In this document: positions 39,206 through 46,567 of the stretch, piece after piece | Numbering within the stretch: position 1 is the first letter of the stretch | How the letters are laid out: each line of letters opens with the position of its first letter | Source of the DNA: a virus | Length of the DNA stretch: 46,567 nt | Virus record (IMG/VR): IMGVR_UViG_3300042321_001593 | Span: 1 to 46,567 of that record | Direction: 5' to 3' (one strand) | Position numbers and translations under genes: made by a program | The notes under the pieces: generated by a model | The model's input: only the letters and a program-made list of their open reading frames with translations | Databases searched by the model: none | What the model was told of the DNA's origin: nothing

Positions 39206-39693
39206 TGGCCGACGCCCTTTGGAGCTTTCAGGCGGAGCTGCGCGTCTTCGGGCGTGCGGATGTCTCCGGGCGGGCCACCATCGCCCTGCAGGAAGCCGCG
39301 CAGACCACGGCGGAAGCGGTCGTGATTGGCAACGCGTTCGGACCAGGCACGCCGCTGGACACGGGCTTTTTGCGCGCGTCGTTTCGCGTCGCCAAGACCT
39401 CGCCGAACGATGGCCCGAGCGTGCGGCCGCCGACGCCGGGACGCAAGGACGGCGATCCGGCGATCTACCCGAACACGGTCGACACGGCCGCCGCGGCCGC
39501 GGCCCAACTCGGTGACCGTGTCTATGTCACGACAATGGCCGAGTATGCCACGTACCTTGAGGCAGGCGGCATGACGCGCCGCAACGGTCCGCCGGAGAAT
39601 GTCGGCACCCCGACGCCGTTCGTGGCGCCGGTCGAAGCGCGCTGGCCGCAGATCCTCGACGACGCGGCCCGCCGCGCAGGCTACGGCACGTAA
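39205..39693 (+). CDS. HK97 gp10-like neck protein (162 aa)
   Basis: ATG 39205, one-base overlap. 'QAELRVFGRADVSGRATIAL' and 'GTPLDTGFLRASFRVAKTSP' fit the gp10 family ('DTG-x-LR' is characteristic), and 'YVTTMAEYATYLEAGGMTRR' matches the second conserved segment. Works at the head-tail joint. Confidence 0.75.
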   Translation: MADALWSFQAELRVFGRADVSGRATIALQEAAQTTAEAVVIGNAFGPGTPLDTGFLRASFRVAKTSPNDGPSVRPPTPGRKDGDPAIYPNTVDTAAAAAAQLGDRVYVTTMAEYATYLEAGGMTRRNGPPENVGTPTPFVAPVEARWPQILDDAARRAGYGT

Positions 39694-40106
39694 TGCCGAC
39701 CAACTGGGGCGACGCGCTGCTGCAGGCGCTGCGGACGCGGCTCGTCACGGTGAGCGGCTTGCCGACCGAACGCCGCTGGCAGAACACGAGCGGCACGCCG
39801 TCGCCGACCGCGCCCTTCGTCGAAGACGCCTTCGTCACCATTGACAGCGAGCCGATGGAGTGCGGCCCCACGGCGCGAATGCGGACGAATGTCACGTACC
39901 GCGTGAGCATCCGCGTCCCCATCGGCACCGACGCGCACAGCGCGAGCAGTGTGGGGGCGGCCGTCGTGTCGGCCTTTGAGGGCTCCACGCTCACCGTCGA
40001 CGGCGAGCCGTGCGAGCTCGAAAGCGCGCGCATGGGGCCGTCGATCACCGAACCGCAGTGGCTGCACATGCCGGTCTATCTCTCTCTCACGTTCGACCAC
40101 GCGTAA
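39693..40106 (+). CDS. Tail terminator, DUF4128-like (137 aa)
   Basis: ATG 39693, one-base overlap. Beta-rich, with 'AFVTIDSEPMECGPTARMRT' and 'MHMPVYLSLTFDHA'-like ending. Position between gp10-like and tail tube genes is that of the tail terminator, which stops tube growth at the head end. Confidence 0.65.
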   Translation: MPTNWGDALLQALRTRLVTVSGLPTERRWQNTSGTPSPTAPFVEDAFVTIDSEPMECGPTARMRTNVTYRVSIRVPIGTDAHSASSVGAAVVSAFEGSTLTVDGEPCELESARMGPSITEPQWLHMPVYLSLTFDHA

Positions 40107-40118
40107 CCGAGGACTCTC

Positions 40119-41057
40119 ATGCCATTGAACGCCACCGCACGCGGCTACCGCGTCGCGTACCTCAAGGAAGTCACGCAGGGCACCACGCCCGCCACGGCCC
40201 CGACGCTGCTCCGCACCACGGGCGGCGGCATGAAGATCGCGGCCAGCACGGTCGAATCCGAAGAGGTGCAGCTCGTTGAAGTGCCCGACGTGATTCGCAC
40301 GAACGTCGACGGCACGGGCTCGATCAACTTCGAGTACAGCTACGGCGGCATTCACCCGCTGCTCGAAGCGCTGTTCGGCGGCGCCTGGACAACAAACGTC
40401 CTGCGCGTCGGCACGACGCCGTCGTTCTTCACCATCGAAGATCAGTTCACCGACGTCTCGCGATTCCTGAACTCGAAGGGCTGCCTGATCGAAAGCATCT
40501 CGATCACGCTCGCGCAGGGTCAGAAAATCACCGGCACGATCAACTACCGCGCGCTGACGCCGCCGACGGCGATGGCGAGCGCGACGGTGTTCGGCGCCGC
40601 GCCCAACGCCGCGCCTACGAACCCGATCATGTCGCCGGTTGGCTCGGTGCGGCTCATTCAAGAAGGCGGCGCGCTGGACCTCGGCCCTGCGGGCATCGGC
40701 ACGGTCGGCTTCACGATCAACATGAGCCGCCCGGGCATCGCGCAGCCGCAGCTGGGGAGCACGGCGCTGTCTGGCCTCGACATGGGCACGTTCGTCTGCA
40801 CGGGCTCGGTCTCGCTGTATATGCCCGCCGGTGCGTCGGCCATCATGGACAAGTACCTGAGCGATACGGCGACCTCGCTGGCGCTCACGCTCGGCGGCGC
40901 CTCGACGCTCCGCGATGCGTACCTGTTCTCGAACGTCAAGTTCACCGACGGCGGCCCGACGGAAATGAGCCGCAACAGCGTCGCGAACCTGAACCTGAAC
41001 TGGCAGGCGCTCGTGTCGTCGCCCAACACGACGGCGCAGATCACGCGCACCCCGTAA
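40119..41057 (+). CDS. Major tail tube protein (312 aa)
   Basis: ATG 40119, with GGA upstream. 'RGYRVAYLKEVTQGTTPATA', 'VIRTNVDGTGSINFEYSYGG' and 'SISITLAQGQKITGTINYRA' are characteristic of the long tail-tube family with duplicated tube domains. It is followed by a hairpin terminator and by the chaperone genes. The protein stacks as rings to form the tail tube. Confidence 0.85.
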   Translation: MPLNATARGYRVAYLKEVTQGTTPATAPTLLRTTGGGMKIAASTVESEEVQLVEVPDVIRTNVDGTGSINFEYSYGGIHPLLEALFGGAWTTNVLRVGTTPSFFTIEDQFTDVSRFLNSKGCLIESISITLAQGQKITGTINYRALTPPTAMASATVFGAAPNAAPTNPIMSPVGSVRLIQEGGALDLGPAGIGTVGFTINMSRPGIAQPQLGSTALSGLDMGTFVCTGSVSLYMPAGASAIMDKYLSDTATSLALTLGGASTLRDAYLFSNVKFTDGGPTEMSRNSVANLNLNWQALVSSPNTTAQITRTP

Positions 41058-41065
41058 ACCTCTCG

Positions 41066-41103
41066 CGGGGGCGGCGATGGTCGCCCCCGCTCCTCTTTCT
41101 CCC
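41066..41103 (+). terminator. Strong hairpin plus T-rich tail after the tail tube gene
   Basis: GCGGGGGCG (41066-41074) pairs perfectly with CGCCCCCGC (41083-41091), loop GCGATGGT; TCCTCTTTCTCCC follows. The best intrinsic-terminator candidate in the window, separating the abundant tube protein from the less abundant chaperone and tape measure. Confidence 0.7.
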
Positions 41104-41124
41104 GCGCGATGCGCGAGGCTGTGT

Positions 41125-41631
41125 ATGGCGAAGATTGGCACGCTCAAGCTCAAGACGAAGGCCGATGCCGGCGCGACGATGGTTGTCCGCGATCCGTTCG
41201 GCGAGACGGGCGAGGACGGCGAGTCCCCGGCGCTGCTGGCGGCCGACGGCACGCCCGCAACGCTTACCCTGCTCGGCGCGGACAGCGACACGGCGCGCAC
41301 GCTGGATTTCCGGCGCGCGGCGGCGGCGCAGAACCGCCTCTATGCGACCATGAACAGCAAGGCGAAGAAGGGCGCCGTCGTCACCGCCGAAGACGTGGCC
41401 GATCAGGCGGCGCACGATCTTGAGCGGTTGGTCACGCTCACCGTGGGCTGGCACGGCTTCGAGGATGAGGCGGGCGAGCCGCTGCCGTTCACGGCGGACG
41501 CGATCCGCGATCTCTACGCCGAGAACCCGTTCATCCGCGAGCAGGCGCTGGTGTTCGTGAGTGACCGTGCCCGTTTTTTCGCCCCGTCCTCGACGCCTTC
41601 CGCGCCTTCGTCGAGCACCATTTCCGGCTGA
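41125..41631 (+). CDS. Tail assembly chaperone, gpG-like (168 aa)
   Basis: ATG 41125 chosen over 41077 because it leaves the hairpin terminator outside the gene and begins 'MAKIGTLKLKTKADAGATMV', as in many tail chaperones. It is helical in its second half. A -1 frameshift within it (see 41574) leads to a longer product. Binds the tape measure during tail assembly. Confidence 0.75.
   Translation: MAKIGTLKLKTKADAGATMVVRDPFGETGEDGESPALLAADGTPATLTLLGADSDTARTLDFRRAAAAQNRLYATMNSKAKKGAVVTAEDVADQAAHDLERLVTLTVGWHGFEDEAGEPLPFTADAIRDLYAENPFIREQALVFVSDRARFFAPSSTPSAPSSSTISG
41574..41580 (+). promoter_or_regulatory. Programmed -1 frameshift slippery site T_TTT_TTC
   Basis: In the gpG frame the codons are CGT TTT TTC, so the heptamer T-TTT-TTC (41574-41580) is a classic X-XXY-YYZ slippery sequence. 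After slipping one base back the reading continues CGC CCC GTC and stays open to 41990. Seventeen codons before the gpG stop. It is the standard siphovirus G/GT arrangement. Confidence 0.9.
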
Positions 41632-41990
41632 GCAGCCCCGCCGGCGAGGACCAGACGCACCGCGAGCAGTTGGCGGGGATGGCGCTGGCGGAACCGGCGA
41701 TGCTCGACGTGTTGCTCGACGATCTGGTCGGCCCCCCGTTGCCGCCGGTCGCGGCGCGGGCGTGGGACGTGTTCGGCCACGTCAGCGGTACGCGGTCGAG
41801 TGGGATGGGCGGGATCGGCGCGATCACCTACACCGAACTGCTGGCTTTTCAGACGTTGACCGGCACGACGCTGACCCCGCTCGACGTGGCGCTCGTGCGG
41901 GAAGCTGACCAGGCGTTTCTCAGTTTCGCGCTCACGCGCATGAAGTCGGCCGGTGATCGGCCCGAAGACACAGACGATCCGGGGGAGTAA
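41580..41990 (+). CDS. GT extension reached by -1 frameshift (136 codons)
   Basis: Open in the -1 frame from the slippery site to the TAA at 41988-41990, overlapping the tape measure ATG by one base. The shifted product would be about 288 residues (152 from gpG and 136 here). The extension, 'RPVLDAFRAFVEHHFRLSSP', 'LAEPAMLDVLLDDLVGPPLP', 'LTPLDVALVREADQAFLSFA', looks like the T domain that contacts the tape measure. An independent start at ATG 41670 is possible but has no good ribosome site. Confidence 0.85.
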   Translation, partial: RPVLDAFRAFVEHHFRLSSPAGEDQTHREQLAGMALAEPAMLDVLLDDLVGPPLPPVAARAWDVFGHVSGTRSSGMGGIGAITYTELLAFQTLTGTTLTPLDVALVREADQAFLSFALTRMKSAGDRPEDTDDPGE

Positions 41991-44900
41991 TGGCGCGCGT
42001 CGCACGGCTAGGGGTGGTGATCGATTCGTCGGGCGCGAAGAAAGGCGCGCAGGAAACGAATACCGCGCTGAATTCCATCGATCAGACCGCGAAGCGTGCC
42101 GTCGAATCCCTCAAGAAGGCCGCCGCCACGCTAGGGGTCGCGTTCGCCATCAAGGGCATTCAGCAGGCCGTCGACCAGTACACGTTGCTCGACGCGCGCC
42201 TCAGGCAGGTGACCGGCAGCGGGGCCGCGTTCGCCCGGGTGCAGCAGGAGCTGTTCACGATCGCGCAGAGCTCGCGCGCCAGCTACGCCGCGACGATCGA
42301 CCTCTACACCCGCCTCGCGCGCTCGTCAGATCAGCTGGGCATCTCGCAGACGCAGCTGGTGTCGGTGACGGAAGCGGTCAGCAACGCCGTGCGGCTGTCG
42401 AATGCGTCGACCGGCGCCGCCGAGGCGGGCCTCATGCAGCTGGGGCAGGCGTTCGCCTCGGGCACCCTGCGTGGCGACGAACTGCGCTCGATCATGGAGC
42501 AGCTGCCTGCCGTCGCGAAGGCGATCGCCGACGGGCTCGGGGTCCCGATCGGCCGCCTCCGCGAGATGGGCGAAGCGGGCGAGCTCTCCGGGCGCAAGGT
42601 CGCGCTCGCCCTCGACCAGCAGCGCGAGAAGCTCGCCCTGTTGGCAGGCGAGATCCCCACCACGATCGGGCAGGCGCTTACGCAGCTGAACAACGCGTTC
42701 GGCATGGTTGTCGCGGGGAGCGACGAGGCGAAGAGCGCGACGGCAGGCATTGCGGGCGCGCTCGGCGAAGCGGCGCGGTTCATGGTCGAGTACAAGGACG
42801 CCGTCGTTGCCGTGTCGGTCGCCCTCGGCGCTGGCGGTCTCGCGCTGGCGGCCGCCAAGGCGGGCACGGCGCTGGCCGCAACGTCTGGCGGCGCGGTGAT
42901 TACCGCGCTGCTGTCGCAGGTGACCGCCGTGACGTCGCTCTCGGCGGCGTACGCGTTCCTGCAACTGGCGGCAGGCGCGGCATGGACAGCGATTACCGGC
43001 CCGATTGGCCTTGCGATCGCGGGCATGACCGCCGTCGCCGCCGCCGTGTACTTCTGGCGCACGCGGCAGAAGGAGACCACCGAAGCCGTCAAGGAGACGA
43101 CGAAGTCCGCGGCGGATCTGTACGCGGCCGCGAAGAAGCTCGCTGAAGTGAACTGGGCACCGCCGGAAATGCTCACGCAGCTCCAGAACTTGGGCTTCGA
43201 ACTGCGCGCCGCGCAGACCGGCGGCAAGCAGGTGGTCGACGTCTATCGCGAAGCGTCGAAGGCGTGGAAGGACACGAGCGACAAGGCGCGCACGTTCGGG
43301 CAGGCGCTGGCCGAGGGCGACGCGAAGGCCAAGACGTTGCTCGCCACGACAACCGCGCAGGTGCAGCTGTCGGCACAGGTCGAGAGCACGCTTGACCGAC
43401 AGACCAAGGCGCAGCAGGCGGCGGCGAAGGCGACGGAAGACCGCGCCACGATCGAACGCGAGTATCAGGGGCAGTGGGTACAGCTCGGGATCGAACTCGC
43501 GGAACGCGCGGCGGCAGCGGAGCGGCAGCACGCGGAGGCAATACGGGAGTCCGCGAAGATCCTCGGCGAGATGCTCACGAAGCGTGCGGTCAGCAACGCG
43601 CAACTTCAAGCACAGGTCTCGGCGCTGCTGACCAGCCGTCGGGCCTACGACGACCTCACCGACTCGCAGGAGCGGCTGGCCGCCATGAACGCCGCATTGG
43701 CCGAAGCCCAGCAGAAGGGTGTCCTCGTTGGCCCGGCGATGCTCTTGATGATCGGGTCGCAGGTCGCGGAAACGCAGCGGCTGCTGAAGCTGAAGCAAGC
43801 GCTGCTTGAGCTCGACGGGAAATCGCCGTTCTCGATCCCGACCGAGGAGACGAAAGAGTGGGGCGCCTCCTTGGCGACCGTCGCGAACACGGCGCGGGAC
43901 ATTGCGCAGGTCTTCGGCAACGTCGGGACCGAGATCACGAAGGCCGTGCAGCTGGCCTCGCAGCTCGCGGCGAGCATCAGCGCTGCGAACAGGGCCGCCG
44001 CCGCCGCGAATGCGGCGAAGGGCAAGCCTGGCGAAGCTGCGGCGAAGGCGGCAAGCGGCGCCGCGAGCTTGGGCGTCGTCGCCGGTATCGCGTCGGTCGC
44101 GGTGGCGTTTGTGAGTGTGGCAAACACCATGATGAAGGCGCAACGCGAGGACGCGGCCGCGAAGAACGCGGCGAACCGCGCCTTTGCGCAGTCGGTCTCA
44201 GACTTCGCCGAGTCGTTGGCCGCGTCAGGGATGAGCGACCCCCAACGCCAGATCGCGTCAGGGCAGGCTGGGATTCAGGCGCTGGTCGATGCCGCGCTGA
44301 AAGCGACCGGGGCGCGCTACAGCGGCATTGTCCCTGGGATGCCGGCCTCGGCGGACAATCTTTCGTCGCTCAAAAGCTCGATCGACTTCACGATCGCGAG
44401 CGGGACGGCAGGGAAAGCGGCGGGTGCACTGCGGGAATTCTCGGATGCGCTCGCCGCGATCATTGTGCAGGCGAAGGCGTCTGAAGCCGCGATCGCCGCA
44501 CAGCAGGCCGCCCGCCTTGCCGCCGCGACCGAAGACCTTGAGGTCCGCCGGCTGACGGCCTTGGGTATGACCGACGAAGCCGCCGCGCGAAAGCTGGCGC
44601 TCGACCAGCAGCGCGAGATCGCCGCCGCCGAGAAGGAGTTCGGCAAGGACTCGCCGTATCTGGCGAGCTTGCGCGACGTGCAAGCTGCCGAGCGGGCCGC
44701 GGCGGAGGCCGCCCGCGCGCGGGTCGAAGCGCAGAAAGCGGCTGACCGCGTCGCGTTCGGCCTCGACCTGACGCAGCGCCGGCAGACGCTGAACGGTGAC
44801 AGCCGGGGCGCGTTCATCACGGGGCAGACGATCGCGAACAACAGCGCGCTGGCGCAGGCGCAGCAGCTGGTCGAGGCGGGCGTCATCACGGCCGCCATGT

Positions 44901-45943
44901 TCGAGGAGCTCAAGACGCTGCTCGGCGACGAGTTCGCCCAGGCGTTGCGGGACTTCGACGAGGCGGCACGCCAGGCGAAGCAGGCGGTGCAGGATGATCT
45001 CGCGGTTCGGGCCTTGGTGGCGCAGGGGCGCGGCACCGAAGCCGAGCAAGCCCGGATTGAGATCGCCAACCGCAAGGAACTTGAGGGCGTCACCGACGAA
45101 GGGCTGCGGGCGCAGATTCTGTACGTGCAAGGGCTGGAAGCCGTCGCCCGCGCGACCGAGGCCGCTGCCGAAGCCGAGCGGATCCGCGCCGAGCAGAACG
45201 CGAGCATCGACCAGCGCATGATCGATGCGCTGCGCATCCTCGACCCGGAGCGCGCGAAGGAACTCGAAGCCAGACAGACCGAGATCGACCGCGCCCGCGA
45301 GATCGCCAACGCTGCTGACGACGCCACGCGCGCCCGTCTGCGGGAGCTGTACGCCATGCAGGACGCCGCCAAGGCGGCGATTGCGCTCGCCGAGGCCATG
45401 GACGCACAGCGCAAGAAGGCCGAAGAGCTGGCGGACTTCACGCGCTCGATCGGCTCGCAGTACCTGCGCGCCACGGGTAAGAGCTTCGACGCCGACGTGG
45501 CCGACCTCAACGACTGGCGCACGACGCAGCTCAAGCAGGCGGCGAGCGTCGGTGCTGGCGCGGACGTCATCGCGCAGATCAACGCGATCTACGACGCGCG
45601 GTACAGCAAGCTGATTGCGGACCAGATGCAGGCCGACGCGCCGGCGCCCGTGACGGCACCCGCGTCACTCGGCGGCAGCACGGCGGTCGATCCGTCCATC
45701 ACCCTTGGCGAAGACACGATCGCGACGCGCTCGGCCCGTTCGATCACCGAGGCCACGGCGCTGCAGCTGGTGGACTACGCCGCGTCACAGACCGCCCTAC
45801 TCCGGCGCCTCGTGCAGCTGGCGGAAGGCGGCAGCGGGCCGACGGGCGAATCACTGCGCGCGCCGTCGCTCGACCTGGTCGACCGGCAGCTTGGCGCCCG
45901 GGCCAACACGGCGTCGCTCCTGCTGGCCGGGAGCGTGCGATGA
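41990..45943 (+). CDS. Tape measure protein (1317 aa)
   Basis: ATG 41990 overlaps the chaperone extension stop. Residues about 60-205 are a tape-measure core ('LDARLRQVTGSGAAFARVQQ', 'LTRLARSSDQLG'-like segments, 'DELRSIMEQLPAVAKAIADG', 'GRLREMGEAGELSG'). Hydrophobic segments near residues 270-350 ('VAVSVALGAGGLALAAAKAG', 'TGPIGLAIAGMTAVAAAVYF') and near 690-715 are as expected for a protein that enters the host membrane. Very long Ala/Arg/Glu helices fill the remainder. If ~0.15 nm per residue holds, the tail would be near 200 nm. Confidence 0.92.
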   Translation: MARVARLGVVIDSSGAKKGAQETNTALNSIDQTAKRAVESLKKAAATLGVAFAIKGIQQAVDQYTLLDARLRQVTGSGAAFARVQQELFTIAQSSRASYAATIDLYTRLARSSDQLGISQTQLVSVTEAVSNAVRLSNASTGAAEAGLMQLGQAFASGTLRGDELRSIMEQLPAVAKAIADGLGVPIGRLREMGEAGELSGRKVALALDQQREKLALLAGEIPTTIGQALTQLNNAFGMVVAGSDEAKSATAGIAGALGEAARFMVEYKDAVVAVSVALGAGGLALAAAKAGTALAATSGGAVITALLSQVTAVTSLSAAYAFLQLAAGAAWTAITGPIGLAIAGMTAVAAAVYFWRTRQKETTEAVKETTKSAADLYAAAKKLAEVNWAPPEMLTQLQNLGFELRAAQTGGKQVVDVYREASKAWKDTSDKARTFGQALAEGDAKAKTLLATTTAQVQLSAQVESTLDRQTKAQQAAAKATEDRATIEREYQGQWVQLGIELAERAAAAERQHAEAIRESAKILGEMLTKRAVSNAQLQAQVSALLTSRRAYDDLTDSQERLAAMNAALAEAQQKGVLVGPAMLLMIGSQVAETQRLLKLKQALLELDGKSPFSIPTEETKEWGASLATVANTARDIAQVFGNVGTEITKAVQLASQLAASISAANRAAAAANAAKGKPGEAAAKAASGAASLGVVAGIASVAVAFVSVANTMMKAQREDAAAKNAANRAFAQSVSDFAESLAASGMSDPQRQIASGQAGIQALVDAALKATGARYSGIVPGMPASADNLSSLKSSIDFTIASGTAGKAAGALREFSDALAAIIVQAKASEAAIAAQQAARLAAATEDLEVRRLTALGMTDEAAARKLALDQQREIAAAEKEFGKDSPYLASLRDVQAAERAAAEAARARVEAQKAADRVAFGLDLTQRRQTLNGDSRGAFITGQTIANNSALAQAQQLVEAGVITAAMFEELKTLLGDEFAQALRDFDEAARQAKQAVQDDLAVRALVAQGRGTEAEQARIEIANRKELEGVTDEGLRAQILYVQGLEAVARATEAAAEAERIRAEQNASIDQRMIDALRILDPERAKELEARQTEIDRAREIANAADDATRARLRELYAMQDAAKAAIALAEAMDAQRKKAEELADFTRSIGSQYLRATGKSFDADVADLNDWRTTQLKQAASVGAGADVIAQINAIYDARYSKLIADQMQADAPAPVTAPASLGGSTAVDPSITLGEDTIATRSARSITEATALQLVDYAASQTALLRRLVQLAEGGSGPTGESLRAPSLDLVDRQLGARANTASLLLAGSVR

Positions 45944-46567
45944 GCGCGGTCGGCGTCCTCTACACCGACTATACCGCCTCGGGCGGCCAACGCCTCGGCA
46001 CGCTGCTGATCGAAGGCGGGACCGAACGCACGCGCCTTGACGGCAACGAAACAACCGACCTCGTCGTCGGGCGCAAGCGATGGACCGACCTCGGCGGCGA
46101 TGTCCGCATGGTGGTCCGGCTGACGTGGCCCGACGGCACCATCACCGAACGGCGCATCGCGAAGGTGTCGACGACGGACACGGCCCCGACGACGCAGCTT
46201 GAACTGGTGCCCGTGTTCGCCGACCTCGGGACCGGCGGCCCCATCGTGCGCGTCGTGGCGGGCAAGGTGGCGACGCGGGTTGCGGGCGAACTGCCGGTCT
46301 CGGTGGCGCTCAGCACCTACGTGACGCCGCATTCGGCCGCGACGCGCATCGGGCTCGTGGTCGGCACCATCGAAAAGGACGTCGTCGTGCAGTTTGACCT
46401 CGACGCGCCGACGCCGGCCGCGCTTATTCTCGACGCGTTCGACAAAGCCAAACTCGAACTCGAACTGGTGCGGACGAGCGACAGCGTGTGGACGCTCAAC
46501 GGGCGCGCGAAGCGGGGCAGCACCGCGCCCGCATTGCAGGTCCGCGAGTCGCGGAATCAGTCCCGCC
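45940..46567 (+). CDS. Large tail-tip protein, 5' part (continues at position 1)
   Basis: ATG 45940 (ATGA overlap with the tape measure stop) opens 'MSAVGVLYTDYTASGGQRLG'. The frame is continuous into position 1 (46441 is the first base of codon 168), so this and 1-2991 are one gene of 1163 residues. The N-terminal part has a strand-rich beginning ('LLIEGGTERTRLDGNETTDL', 'MVVRLTWPDGTITERRIAKV') like a baseplate-hub attachment domain. Confidence 0.85.
   Translation, partial: MSAVGVLYTDYTASGGQRLGTLLIEGGTERTRLDGNETTDLVVGRKRWTDLGGDVRMVVRLTWPDGTITERRIAKVSTTDTAPTTQLELVPVFADLGTGGPIVRVVAGKVATRVAGELPVSVALSTYVTPHSAATRIGLVVGTIEKDVVVQFDLDAPTPAALILDAFDKAKLELELVRTSDSVWTLNGRAKRGSTAPALQVRESRNQSR
46441..46567. 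repeat. Terminal direct repeat (copy 2)
   Basis: Identical to 1-127. It shows that the sequence is a circle cut open, so the biological genome should be counted as 46,440 bp. Confidence 0.95.

Noticed and set aside
39681-41300. 539-codon reverse-strand frame across tail genes
   Set aside because: Covers the opposite strand of three good tail genes and of the hairpin terminator; composition is of a shadow.
41670-41990. Independent gene starting at ATG 41670
   Set aside because: The frame is open from the slippery site and no ribosome site precedes 41670; treated as the frameshift extension.
42326-44143. 605-codon reverse-strand frame inside the tape measure
   Set aside because: Arg-rich sequence without motifs, produced by the GC-rich codon use of the tape measure gene; all neighbouring genes are on the forward strand.

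Overview
The window is a complete temperate tailed-phage genome (long non-contractile tail, siphovirus-like), not a chromosomal segment. The first 127 bases recur exactly as the last 127 (1-127 = 46441-46567), and one reading frame runs through the join, so the molecule is a circle or circularly permuted genome of 46,440 bp cut inside a tail gene. The DNA is uniformly GC-rich and genes are packed with 1-4 base stop/start overlaps (ATGA, GTGA). No host marker lets me name the host; GC-rich codon use and frequent GTG starts point only to a high-GC bacterium.

Layout, following the circle from the lysogeny switch. 15.5-17.0 kb is the only region with leftward genes: two small membrane proteins and a candidate repressor. 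An operator-like tandem palindrome lies between the repressor candidate and the first rightward early gene (ribbon-helix-helix-like, 17054). From there everything runs rightward. 17.4-21.9 kb: small early genes, a YqaJ-type exonuclease, a candidate single-strand annealing protein, an excisionase-like protein and a tyrosine integrase, followed by attP (tRNA 3'-end remnant flanked by helically phased repeats). 22.1-31.2 kb: an AAA/SMC-like ATPase, about a dozen small early proteins (winged-helix, zinc-finger, coiled-coil, single-TM), an HNH endonuclease, a replication-initiator-like protein, a DUF1064-type nuclease and a ParB-like/adenine-cytosine methyltransferase fusion. 31.2-41.1 kb: terminase small and large subunits, DUF4055-type portal, SPP1 gp7/Mu F-like head protein, scaffold, P22-like coat protein, neck proteins, tail terminator and tail tube. 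41.1-46.4 kb: tail chaperones with a clear programmed -1 frameshift site, tape measure, then a 1163-residue tail-tip protein that crosses the join.

1-15.4 kb holds the tail tip, a lysis cassette (coiled-coil TM protein, holin-like, CHAP-type endolysin, small TM protein), a phage-encoded ECF-like sigma factor, and a long series of tail-fibre or receptor-binding proteins, including two lectin-like proteins, a kelch-like protein and a protein built from eleven 18-20 residue repeats.

The points most worth attention are: the attP structure, placed so that integration would cut the rightward operon between integrase and replication genes; the sigma factor embedded in the lysis/fibre operon; the repeat-built fibre protein with a second 10-residue repeat at its tail; and identical GC-rich hairpins placed after several structural genes.
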